Positions 12,203 to 19,523 of a stretch of DNA of 34,683 nt are shown piece after piece. Each line of letters begins with the position of its first letter. The stretch's first letter is position 1. Origin of the DNA: Chlorobiota bacterium (GTDB lineage Bacteria; Bacteroidota; Chlorobiia; Chlorobiales; Chlorobiaceae); the NCBI GenBank assembly GCA_016868665.1, contig VGGK01000022.1, forward strand, positions 1 through 34,683, read 5' to 3'. The notes beneath the pieces are model-generated. The model searched no databases, had not been told where the DNA came from, and saw only the letters and a program-made list of their open reading frames with translations. The position numbers and the translations under genes are program-made.

Positions 12203-13066
12203 ATGCTGCGCGCAACCATAAGAATAGCTCAGACAGGAAGCGTTCTTGCAAATTTCGACGAAAACCTCGATCATCACTGCGCCATCGTCGAAAATGCGAT
12301 ACGGTCAGGGAAAGATGCCGTCATTTTTCCGGAGCTGTCGCTTTCCGGCTACAACGTCCAGGATGCGGCCCAGGACATCGCCATGCATATCCGGGACGAA
12401 AAACTCGATCCGCTCCGCCTGCTGAGCGAAAAAATCTGCATCATCTGCGGCGGCATAGAGCTGAGCGACGACTACGGAGTCTACAACTCGGCATTCATGT
12501 TTGAAGACGGAGAGGGAAAAAGCATCCACAGGAAACTCTATCTTCCGACATACGGCATGTTCGAAGAACTCCGGTATTTTTCCGCCGGAGGACATGTGCG
12601 CGCTGTCGATTCAAAAAGACTGGGAAGAATCGGCGTAGCCATCTGCGAAGATTTCTGGCATGTTTCGGTGCCCTACCTGCTCGCCCACCAGGGCGCCAAA
12701 ATGCTCATCGCGCTCATGTCGAGCCCGCTGCGCCTCGCTCCAGGCAGCGGTACTCCGGCAATCGTTTCGCAATGGCAGAATATCGCGGGAACCTATGCGT
12801 TCCTGTTCAGCACCTATGTCGCCTGCGTGAACAGAACAGGAAACGAAGACAGCTTCACCTACTGGGGAAACTCCTCCCTCACCGGTCCGGACGGCACTCT
12901 TATAGCTGCGGCCCCGCTCTTCAGGGAAGAACTGCTCGACGCAGCCCTGGATTTCGGCGAGGTCAAACGAACCCGACTGCACTCGTCGCATTTCCTCGAC
13001 GAAGACATCAGGCTTTTCGCCGCCGAACTGCACCACATCATCAACGAGAAAAGACCGTTTTCATGA
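12203..13066 (+). CDS. Carbon-nitrogen hydrolase (nitrilase superfamily)
   Basis: 287 residues with the complete Glu-Lys-Cys triad: E44 in IFPELSLSGYNVQD, K111 in HRKLYLPTYGMFEE, C148 in VAICEDFWH. The PTYGMFEE and CEDFWH contexts resemble the glutaminase domain of glutamine-dependent NAD synthetase, but no synthetase domain follows, so it is a stand-alone amidase or nitrilase. The substrate is unknown. Its place 13 bp after a purine permease gene suggests nucleobase or amide nitrogen salvage, which is inference. The stop codon overlaps that of the convergent ispE (TCATGA, 13061-13066). Confidence 0.85.
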   Translation: MLRATIRIAQTGSVLANFDENLDHHCAIVENAIRSGKDAVIFPELSLSGYNVQDAAQDIAMHIRDEKLDPLRLLSEKICIICGGIELSDDYGVYNSAFMFEDGEGKSIHRKLYLPTYGMFEELRYFSAGGHVRAVDSKRLGRIGVAICEDFWHVSVPYLLAHQGAKMLIALMSSPLRLAPGSGTPAIVSQWQNIAGTYAFLFSTYVACVNRTGNEDSFTYWGNSSLTGPDGTLIAAAPLFREELLDAALDFGEVKRTRLHSSHFLDEDIRLFAAELHHIINEKRPFS

Positions 13067-13939
13067 ACACGGCTCCCGGTCCATTGAAAAGCCGGGATTC
13101 GTCAGACAGCATCTGAAACCCCGCTGCCGCATAGCATCCATGGCGGCTTCGGCTGAATCGCTACTGTCGAAAAGCGCGAAAACCGCAGAACCACTTCCCG
13201 AAAGCGAAGCGTAAAACCCGCCGTAATCGAGCAACTCCCGTTTGACCGCTTTCACCACGGGAAAATGATCGAACACCGCCGGTTCGAAATCGTTTTCGAA
13301 CGCGCCAAGCACAGAACGGTCGCCATCCAGGCAGAGTTTTTTTACAAGGTTCCTCAGATCAGGCACCACGCGGCCGAACCGCGAATAAAAATTCCTGTAA
13401 GCCCATACGGTCGAAACATGCTCCTCGGGAAAAACCGTAACCACATGGAACGGCAGAGTCAACGAAAGATCCTCGAGGTCGTCTCCGATGCCTCTGGCGT
13501 AAGCAAGGCCATTAATTTCGAGAAAATACGGAACATCCGCCCCCAGCCTGACGGCAAGCAGGTGCAGATCGTCTGCCGAAGCTCCGGCATTCCACAGTTC
13601 GTTAAGCGTCCGGAGCACCGTCGCCGCATCGCTGCTTCCTCCGCCAAGACCTGCCCCGAAAGGAATTCTCTTATCGAGAGTGATCGAAACCCCTTTGTCT
13701 GTGCCGGCAGATTCGCGAAGTATTCTGGCGGCCCTCAGGCAGAGATTGTCATCGTCGACAGGCAGTCGCGGATCGGTACAACGCATGAAAAGCATGTCGG
13801 AATCGGCAAATTCGAGCGTATCGAACCAGTCTACTGGAGCGAAAACCGTCTCTATCGTATGGTAGCCGTCGGCCCGTTTCGAAGTGATCAGAAGCCCGAG
13901 ATTGATTTTCGCATAGGATTTAACCGAAAGCGTATGCAT
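13061..13939 (-). CDS. ispE: 4-diphosphocytidyl-2-C-methyl-D-erythritol kinase
   Basis: 292 residues, a GHMP kinase. The N-terminus SYAKINLGLLITSKRADGYH carries the substrate-binding Lys and DGYH motif. The ATP loop PFGAGLGGGSSDAATVL is perfect, and the third motif SLSGSGSAVFALF is near the C-terminus. It is the fourth enzyme of the MEP isoprenoid pathway, which supplies the phytyl/farnesyl tails of bacteriochlorophylls, carotenoids and quinones. It stands alone on the minus strand and overlaps the convergent amidase gene by six bases. Confidence 0.95.
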   Translation of the reverse strand: MHTLSVKSYAKINLGLLITSKRADGYHTIETVFAPVDWFDTLEFADSDMLFMRCTDPRLPVDDDNLCLRAARILRESAGTDKGVSITLDKRIPFGAGLGGGSSDAATVLRTLNELWNAGASADDLHLLAVRLGADVPYFLEINGLAYARGIGDDLEDLSLTLPFHVVTVFPEEHVSTVWAYRNFYSRFGRVVPDLRNLVKKLCLDGDRSVLGAFENDFEPAVFDHFPVVKAVKRELLDYGGFYASLSGSGSAVFALFDSSDSAEAAMDAMRQRGFRCCLTNPGFSMDREPCS

Positions 13940-14037
13940 AAGCGTCGGATGGGTTTAAAGAAAAAATAAAATATTTGGCATATTGGTACAGAAGCGCAAA
14001 ACGCATCATTCAGTAATTCTCACATACGTCAAACACA

Positions 14038-14757
14038 ATGTCTTCTCTGCATAAATCCGGAACGGTCATAATTGCGCTGCTCCTGGCGATGCTCACGGCC
14101 GCCGGGCAGGAACTTCATGCGGCCCAGACCTCCTACGCGCCCCAGATACTGCAGTACGTTCGTGAAGATAAGGTTTATTTGTTAGAAAATATCCGGAAGA
14201 ACCTCTCAATACCATCAGAAAAACTGATTGTGGAAGCGCTGCTTTCCGAAGACGGTCCCCAGGCGGCGTACCTCTACCGGAAACAGCTTGCGGAATACCC
14301 CGATCCATCCCTTGACGCAGTCAGCACATCAAGACTTTCATCGTTTCAGTTCGCCCTGAACCAGCCACTTGCATTTGCCGAAATCGTACCGCCAGCCGTT
14401 GCGACGCCGGTACAAAAAACGTCGGCACAACCCCAGGTCGTCACACCCCGGGCAGTCGCACAGATACCGGCAGCACCACAACCCCGGCAAGTGAAAGAGA
14501 GCCCGTCCGGGCCGGTACCGACAATACATCCCGATTCCGCATCAGGATCGCTCTTCACCCTGCAGTTCGGCAGTTTCAGCAACAGGGAAAACGCCGAAAA
14601 CCTTTCTATGCAGCTCGCTTCCTATGGCGAAGTTGCGATTATTCAGAACGACGGCATGCACAAAGTAAGGCTCAAAAAAACATGGCAATCGCAAAACCAG
14701 GCGATCGATGCCGGCCGCGCCATACCCTTTACCTCCGTTGCAGTGCCTGTAAGATAA
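14038..14757 (+). CDS. Exported SPOR-domain protein
   Basis: 239 residues. The N-terminus ([24 protein letters not shown]) is a signal peptide or membrane anchor. A helical stretch follows ([20 protein letters not shown]), then a Pro/Gln/Ala/Val-rich linker at about residues 120-170. The C-terminal ~65 residues ([20 protein letters not shown], then [16 protein letters not shown]) match the SPOR fold, which binds denuded peptidoglycan glycans. I infer a periplasmic cell-wall or division-associated protein. It lies 25 bp upstream of the sigma-54 activator gene on the same strand and is probably co-transcribed with it. No partner is named by the sequence. Confidence 0.75.
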   Translation: MSSLHKSGTVIIALLLAMLTAAGQELHAAQTSYAPQILQYVREDKVYLLENIRKNLSIPSEKLIVEALLSEDGPQAAYLYRKQLAEYPDPSLDAVSTSRLSSFQFALNQPLAFAEIVPPAVATPVQKTSAQPQVVTPRAVAQIPAAPQPRQVKESPSGPVPTIHPDSASGSLFTLQFGSFSNRENAENLSMQLASYGEVAIIQNDGMHKVRLKKTWQSQNQAIDAGRAIPFTSVAVPVR

Positions 14758-14782
14758 GCGGCAACGGCAGAACAGGATTTCC

Positions 14783-15952
14783 ATGAAACCCGCAAGAGAA
14801 CACAGTCTTCTGCTTGGTCAGTCGAGCGTCATGATCCGCCTCAGGGAACTTGCGCTGCAGGTCGCCGAAACGGATATCACCGTCCTGATCACCGGCGAAA
14901 CAGGGTCCGGAAAAGAGGTGCTCGCGCGATTCATCCACGAACACAGCCGTCGATCAGCAAACAACTTCATACCGGTCAATTGCGGAGCAATCCCATCGGG
15001 ACTGCTTGAATCCGAACTGTTCGGACATGAAAAAGGCTCGTTCACCGGTGCGGTGCAGGCCAGAAAAGGATATTTCGAAAGCGCCGACAGAGGAACCATC
15101 TTTCTTGACGAAATCGGCGAAATGCCGCCCGAAACGCAGGTAAAGTTTCTCCGCGTGCTTGAAACCGGAGAATTCCAGAGAGTCGGCGCATCCCAAACCA
15201 TCTATTCCGATGCGCGGGTCATAGCGGCAACCAACCGGAATCTCTATCAGGAAGTTGCCGAAAACAGATTCCGGGAAGATCTTTACTACCGGCTCAGAAG
15301 CGTCGAACTCCAGCTTCCGCCTCTGCGGGAACGAGGTCGCGACATCCTTGTGCTGACCGAGCACTTCGTCCGCGAAGCCGAACTGCGCCACGGCATCTCC
15401 TTCGAAGGATTCGACGCCGAAGCCGTCGATATGCTCCTTCGTTATCCATGGCCGGGAAACATCAGGGAACTCCGAAATCTCATCGACTCGCTGCTCGTGC
15501 TCGAAAAAGGACGGAAAATAACATCCGGGATCCTCGAAAAACATCTCATTCAGCGAAGCAGGCACAAAAGTCTGGTGCACGACCCGTCGCGGTCCGAAAA
15601 GCAGGAGCTGAACCTGATATACAGCAGCATCATTCAGCTTCGCCAGGAGATGAGCGAGATCCGTCACCTCCTGCAGCTGCTCCTCCACAACCGCCCGCAG
15701 CCTTCGCCACTCCTTCTCCCCGGCCCCGCGAGCCAGACCGAAGCACAAACCCGGGAACCGCCGGCAGTTCCCGCAGAAACCCGAACGGCAGAAAAGCAAG
15801 CGGCCCTGCCATCTCTCGGGGATATCGAAAAACAAACCATTATCGATACCCTGAAAGCAAGCGGCAACAACAAACGACTGGCCGCAAAAACACTGGGAAT
15901 CACCGAACGCACCCTTTACCGTAAAATCAAATCCTACGGTATCGGCAATTGA
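14783..15952 (+). CDS. Orphan sigma-54-dependent activator (AAA+ plus Fis-type HTH, no sensor domain)
   Basis: 389 residues. The AAA+ domain begins almost at the N-terminus: Walker A GETGSGKE (38-45), sigma-54-contact loop GSFTGA (85-90, the common Ser variant of GAFTGA), Walker [11 protein letters not shown] (104-113), and the R-finger region with [15 protein letters not shown] predicted coiled coil ([20 protein letters not shown] onward) and a Pro-rich linker come next. A Fis-type HTH ends the protein ([20 protein letters not shown], then ERTLYRKI). No receiver, GAF or PAS domain is present, so activity must be set by expression level or a partner protein, as in PspF-like activators. It is the only sigma-54 activator in this window and therefore a candidate for the RNA-gene promoters at 27.8-28.8 kb. 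Confidence 0.93.
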   Translation: MKPAREHSLLLGQSSVMIRLRELALQVAETDITVLITGETGSGKEVLARFIHEHSRRSANNFIPVNCGAIPSGLLESELFGHEKGSFTGAVQARKGYFESADRGTIFLDEIGEMPPETQVKFLRVLETGEFQRVGASQTIYSDARVIAATNRNLYQEVAENRFREDLYYRLRSVELQLPPLRERGRDILVLTEHFVREAELRHGISFEGFDAEAVDMLLRYPWPGNIRELRNLIDSLLVLEKGRKITSGILEKHLIQRSRHKSLVHDPSRSEKQELNLIYSSIIQLRQEMSEIRHLLQLLLHNRPQPSPLLLPGPASQTEAQTREPPAVPAETRTAEKQAALPSLGDIEKQTIIDTLKASGNNKRLAAKTLGITERTLYRKIKSYGIGN

Positions 15953-15980
15953 GTGGCAGCCAGGCCGGAAAAAAAAACGC

Positions 15981-17624
15981 TTACCCCCGTTTTCTGCCGA
16001 TAAAGGCTACACCCGCTAACGCAACGGACACCATCGCGGCTGCTCGCGGCAGCAGATCCGGAAAACGGGTATACAAAGTCAGATCGGTGTACAGCGGCAC
16101 ATCGGAGGTAAGCGTCCGCTCTTCCCACCACGGAATCTCTGCGTAGACTCTACCGTACCGGTCGATAAACCCGGTAATGCCTGTATTGGCGCAACGCGCC
16201 ATAGCCCTGCGATTCTCGATGCAGCGAAGTTTTGCAATAGCGACATGCTGGTAAGGACCGTATGAAGTCGAATACCAGCCGTCATTGGTCACCAGCGTCA
16301 GGAACTGGGCTCCATTTCGGACAAACCCCGTCACCAGACCGGGAAAAATCGATTCGTAGCAGATGATATTGGCGGTTTTCACCCTGCCATTCCTCCTCGA
16401 ATCAAACTCCATCGCCGGCGTATCCGAACCCCGTCCCCAGCTGCTGATGCCGGCCAGAGATACCGAGAACCGGTCAAGCCACGGAAAATACTCCACATAG
16501 GGAACCCTTTCCGCAAAAGGAACCAGTCTGTTCTTGCGATACACCTGCGGATTTCCGGTATCGGCATTGAGCAGCATGGACGCATTGAAAGTTTCGTAAT
16601 GCCGGCCACTCGCACTGTCAAACCTGACATCTCCGCTCCTTGCCCGTTCGGAATCCGGATGGTAATAGACAATATCCGAGAACCCGCTGAGCAGTGAAAC
16701 CCGCCACTCCCTGAGCGCAAAACGAAGCGACTGCAGATAACCTGAATTCACGGTATCGAGAATAAAAAACGGAATAGCTGTTTCCGGCCAGATAACCAGA
16801 TCGGGATCATCCCTGAAAACGGCTCGACCCGTCAGACGGTAATAGCTGTCCATCATATCCTGACCGGTATAAAGCTGCCACTTGCTGAAAGGATCGATAT
16901 TCGGCTGAACAAGCGTCACCCTGACTGTTCCCGAACGGGAATCATGCGATGCCTCCCCGCTGACAACCTTCCATCCATAAAAAAACGGCACGACGATCAG
17001 CAGCAGCAGAATTGAAAGCAACCGGCGCTGCCGGGGAACCGCTTTTCTCTCCAGCCAGAACAGCGCAGCAAGCACATTGAACAATAACAGCCAGAACGAT
17101 ATGCCCCATACGCCGGTAATATCGGCATACTGTATCATGCCCGTAAGGTTTGCCTGGGAATTACCCAGGGTAAGCCATCCGAGGGAAAGATCCTGTTCCA
17201 TGTACGCCCATTCCCAGGCGGTCCAGAAAAAAGGAAGCGAAAAAAGTGCGAAACGGTAACCCCGCCTCCGCTTAACCAGCAGAAACGGCAGAAAAGGAGC
17301 CGTCAGAAAAAAAGACTGGGCGATGACGGTCAGAATCCCTCCAGGCAACGTGGCAAGGGAGACCCACCACAGGGAAACGACGGAAAAAACCAGCATCGAC
17401 AACCAGATCTTGCGGTAAGCCTGCCCGAACGGCTCATCCCGCTTCAGGGAAAGCAGGAGCGGGACAAGACCTATCCAGGCCAGAATCTCAAGCCTGACAA
17501 AAGGATAGGATGGAAAGGAAATACCAAGCAGGATACCGCTCAGGATCGGCATACCGATCGAAGAAAAAGAAGCTGCGTTAAATTTCCCGAAATTGGCAGG
17601 CATGGAATTTTCAACGGTTTTCAT
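15981..17624 (-). CDS. lnt: Apolipoprotein N-acyltransferase
   Basis: About 547 residues. The N-terminal half is a run of hydrophobic segments (about 6-7). It is followed by a nitrilase-type periplasmic domain with the catalytic Glu in VIWPETAIPFF, Lys in VYRKNRLVPFAERVPYVEYF and Cys in NIICYESIFPG. A final membrane segment ends in arginine/lysine-rich GRKRG. It N-acylates the lipoprotein Cys as the last step of lipoprotein maturation. ATGs at 17624 and 17654 are both possible; neither has a clear Shine-Dalgarno. Its 3' end faces the sigma-54 activator gene with only 28 bp between stops. Confidence 0.92.
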   Translation of the reverse strand: MKTVENSMPANFGKFNAASFSSIGMPILSGILLGISFPSYPFVRLEILAWIGLVPLLLSLKRDEPFGQAYRKIWLSMLVFSVVSLWWVSLATLPGGILTVIAQSFFLTAPFLPFLLVKRRRGYRFALFSLPFFWTAWEWAYMEQDLSLGWLTLGNSQANLTGMIQYADITGVWGISFWLLLFNVLAALFWLERKAVPRQRRLLSILLLLIVVPFFYGWKVVSGEASHDSRSGTVRVTLVQPNIDPFSKWQLYTGQDMMDSYYRLTGRAVFRDDPDLVIWPETAIPFFILDTVNSGYLQSLRFALREWRVSLLSGFSDIVYYHPDSERARSGDVRFDSASGRHYETFNASMLLNADTGNPQVYRKNRLVPFAERVPYVEYFPWLDRFSVSLAGISSWGRGSDTPAMEFDSRRNGRVKTANIICYESIFPGLVTGFVRNGAQFLTLVTNDGWYSTSYGPYQHVAIAKLRCIENRRAMARCANTGITGFIDRYGRVYAEIPWWEERTLTSDVPLYTDLTLYTRFPDLLPRAAAMVSVALAGVAFIGRKRG

Positions 17625-17733
17625 AAAAAGGGAAATACCGCTGTCAGTATACATTATATCAATGCAATGACGAAGAGCTGCGAGATATATTTTCCTTTAA
17701 TTATTGATTTTTATTCTTTAAATTTATTACAAG

Positions 17734-17747
17734 CTGTTATTTAACAG
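17734..17747. promoter_or_regulatory. Small inverted repeat in the fmoA leader
   Basis: CTGTTA-TT-TAACAG is a perfect 6-bp inverted repeat about 67-80 bp before the fmoA ATG, in a very AT-rich region. It could be an operator or an RNA hairpin. Convincing -35/-10 boxes were not assigned. Confidence 0.3.
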
Positions 17748-17813
17748 GAATAAACTCCGTGTACTTCCTGAAAATATCCAATTTCAACGCCACCAGAAAA
17801 AGGAGAAATCACT

Positions 17814-18914
17814 ATGGCTCTTTTCGGCACAAAAGACACCACCACCGCCCACTCGGATTATGAGATAATCCTCGAGGGCGGATCGAGCTCGTGGGGAAAG
17901 GTAAAAGGTCGCGCAAAGGTGAACGTACCACCTGCAAGTCCTCTTCTCCCTGCAGACTGTAACGTCAAGATCAACGTAAAACCGCTCGATCCCGCAAAAG
18001 GGTTTGTGCGCTTTTCGGCAGTCATCGAATCGATTGTTGACAGTACCAAGAACAAGTTGGTCGTCGAGGCCGATATTGCCAATGAAACCAAGGAAAGAAG
18101 AATCTGCGTAGGCGAAGGCTCCGTTTCAGTCGGCGACTTTTCGCACACATTCTCCTTTGAAGGTTCCGTTGTCAACATGTACTACTACCGTTCAGACGCT
18201 GTCCGCAGAAACGTGCCCAACCCGATCTACATGCAGGGCCGCCAGTTCCACGACATCATCATGAAGGTGCCGCTCGACAACAACGACGTCATCGACACGT
18301 GGGAAGGCACCGTCAGAGCCATATCGAGCACCGGTACGTTCAACGACTGGATCCGCGATTTCTGGTTTATCGGCCCCGCGTTCACGGCGCTGAACGAAGG
18401 CGGTCAGAGAATTTCCAAAATTGAGGTAAACAGCATTGGAACCCAGGGCAGCGATAAAGGGCCTGTCGGGGTAACAAGGTGGCGTTTCTCCCACGGCGGT
18501 TCCGGTGTTGTAGACTCCATCTCCCGCTGGGCGGAACTCTTCCCGTCGGACAAGCTCAACAGGCCTGCCTCCGTGGAAGCCGGGTTCCGTTCCGACTCTC
18601 AGGGTATCGAAGTGAAGGTTGACGGCGAATTCCCCGGTGTATCGGTAGACGCAGGTGGCGGCCTCCGCAGAATTCTCAACCACCCGCTCATTCCGCTGGT
18701 ACACCACGGCATGGTCGGCAAATTCAACGACTTCACGGTTGACACCCAGCTCAAGATCGTACTTCCGAAAGGATACAAAGTCCGCTATGCAGCGCCTCAG
18801 TTCCGTTCGCAGAATCTCGAGGAATACCGCTGGAGCGGCGGCGCATACGCCCGCTGGGTCGAACACGTCTGCAAAGGCGGTTGCGGCCAGTTCGAAGTGC
18901 TCTACGCACAGTAA
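17814..18914 (+). CDS. fmoA: Bacteriochlorophyll a protein (Fenna-Matthews-Olson protein)
   Basis: 366 residues, full length, with no signal peptide. It forms the trimeric antenna that carries excitation from the chlorosome baseplate to the reaction centre on the cytoplasmic side of the membrane. Near-invariant stretches include SDYEIILEGGSSSWGKVKGR, RRNVPNPIYMQGRQFHDIIM and GGLRRILNHPLIPLVHHGM. Histidines expected to ligate bacteriochlorophyll Mg are present near residues 111, 146, 290, 297 and 298. The two photoprotective cysteines, C49 and C353, are present, and two extra ones occur at C98 and C357. A strong Shine-Dalgarno (AAAAGGAGA) precedes the ATG and a terminator follows, fitting a highly expressed single-gene unit. 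Confidence 0.99.
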   Translation: MALFGTKDTTTAHSDYEIILEGGSSSWGKVKGRAKVNVPPASPLLPADCNVKINVKPLDPAKGFVRFSAVIESIVDSTKNKLVVEADIANETKERRICVGEGSVSVGDFSHTFSFEGSVVNMYYYRSDAVRRNVPNPIYMQGRQFHDIIMKVPLDNNDVIDTWEGTVRAISSTGTFNDWIRDFWFIGPAFTALNEGGQRISKIEVNSIGTQGSDKGPVGVTRWRFSHGGSGVVDSISRWAELFPSDKLNRPASVEAGFRSDSQGIEVKVDGEFPGVSVDAGGGLRRILNHPLIPLVHHGMVGKFNDFTVDTQLKIVLPKGYKVRYAAPQFRSQNLEEYRWSGGAYARWVEHVCKGGCGQFEVLYAQ

Positions 18915-18932
18915 GCATTCTTCAGCTCCAAT

Positions 18933-18960
18933 AAAAAAGCCGGCTTTTGCCGGCTTTTTT
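18933..18960 (+). terminator. Intrinsic terminator after fmoA
   Basis: An 11-bp stem (AAAAAAGCCGG / CCGGCTTTTTT) with a 6-nt loop ends in a T6 run, 18 bp after the fmoA stop. It can also work in reverse for the merR-like gene. Confidence 0.9.
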
Positions 18961-18978
18961 ATTGCATGAAATCGAGTC

Positions 18979-19010
18979 AGTCCGATCCGGCAAATCAGAC
19001 CGATCGGACT
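18979..19010. repeat. 9-bp inverted repeat between fmoA and merR-like gene
   Basis: AGTCCGATC and its exact complement GATCGGACT are separated by 14 nt. It lies between the fmoA terminator and the heptamer array, just downstream of the merR-like gene as read on the minus strand. It may be a second transcription end signal. Confidence 0.45.
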
Positions 19011-19011
19011 A

Positions 19012-19046
19012 CCCACAACCCACAACCCACAACCCACAACCCACTA
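19012..19046. repeat. Heptanucleotide tandem repeat (CCCACAA), G4-capable on the minus strand
   Basis: Four exact CCCACAA units plus a fifth CCCACTA run into the stop codon of the merR-like gene (19044-19046 reads TAG on the minus strand). The minus strand carries regularly spaced GGG tracts with 4-nt loops. Confidence 0.85.
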
Positions 19047-19445
19047 CCCCAGCATCTGCAGCAGATCCTCGACCTCGTCGCGGATTTCCTGCAGCAGCAC
19101 CCGTCTGCGGTCTTCCACGGATGAACTTTTTTTCTGCTCCCGCTCTATCTGTTTCTGAAGCTTGAGAATTTCCGACGTTTTCCGATCGGCATCGACCTCA
19201 ACCGGTTCATTTTTGACAAGCTCGCTCGCCCTGCCAAGCTTGTAGCCTTTATCATAGACCAGCTCCTTGATATTGAGCACCATGGCGATATCCCTGTTGG
19301 TATAGCGCCGGTTGCCGCGCGTATCCCTTGCCGGATTCAGCTCGGTGAAAAAACCCTCCCAGTAACGCAGCAGATAGGCCGGCACGCCCGCTATCCGGCT
19401 CACCTCGCCTATGGAATAGTAACTCTTTCTTGTTTCGAACGGCAT
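19044..19445 (-). CDS. MerR-family transcriptional regulator
   Basis: 133 residues. The N-terminal winged helix (SYYSIGEVSRIAGVPAYLLR, then YWEGFFTELNPARDTRGNRR, YTNRDIAMVLNIKELV) matches the small MerR type with the pattern IGEVxxIxGVxxYxLRxWE, found in many anaerobes. The C-terminal half is a predicted coiled coil (KTSEILKLQKQIEREQKKSS onward) for dimerisation, with no Cys-rich metal site, so it is not a metal sensor of the MerR/CueR sort. The target is unknown. It is divergent from the ABC exporter gene with a 78-bp shared gap, so regulation of itself or the exporter is a reasonable guess. Its stop lies inside a heptamer repeat. Confidence 0.85.
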   Translation of the reverse strand: MPFETRKSYYSIGEVSRIAGVPAYLLRYWEGFFTELNPARDTRGNRRYTNRDIAMVLNIKELVYDKGYKLGRASELVKNEPVEVDADRKTSEILKLQKQIEREQKKSSSVEDRRRVLLQEIRDEVEDLLQMLG

Positions 19446-19523
19446 ACGATTCCCTGTCCCGGTAAAATTTTTTTTACATCTGCTTTATTATACATTACAA
19501 CGGCAATAACAAAAACACAACGG

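Noticed and set aside
13970-14000. Possible sigma-54 element ahead of the SPOR gene (TTGGCATATTGG / TGGTACAG)
   Set aside because: The GG to GC spacing is wrong and the -12 TTGC is missing.
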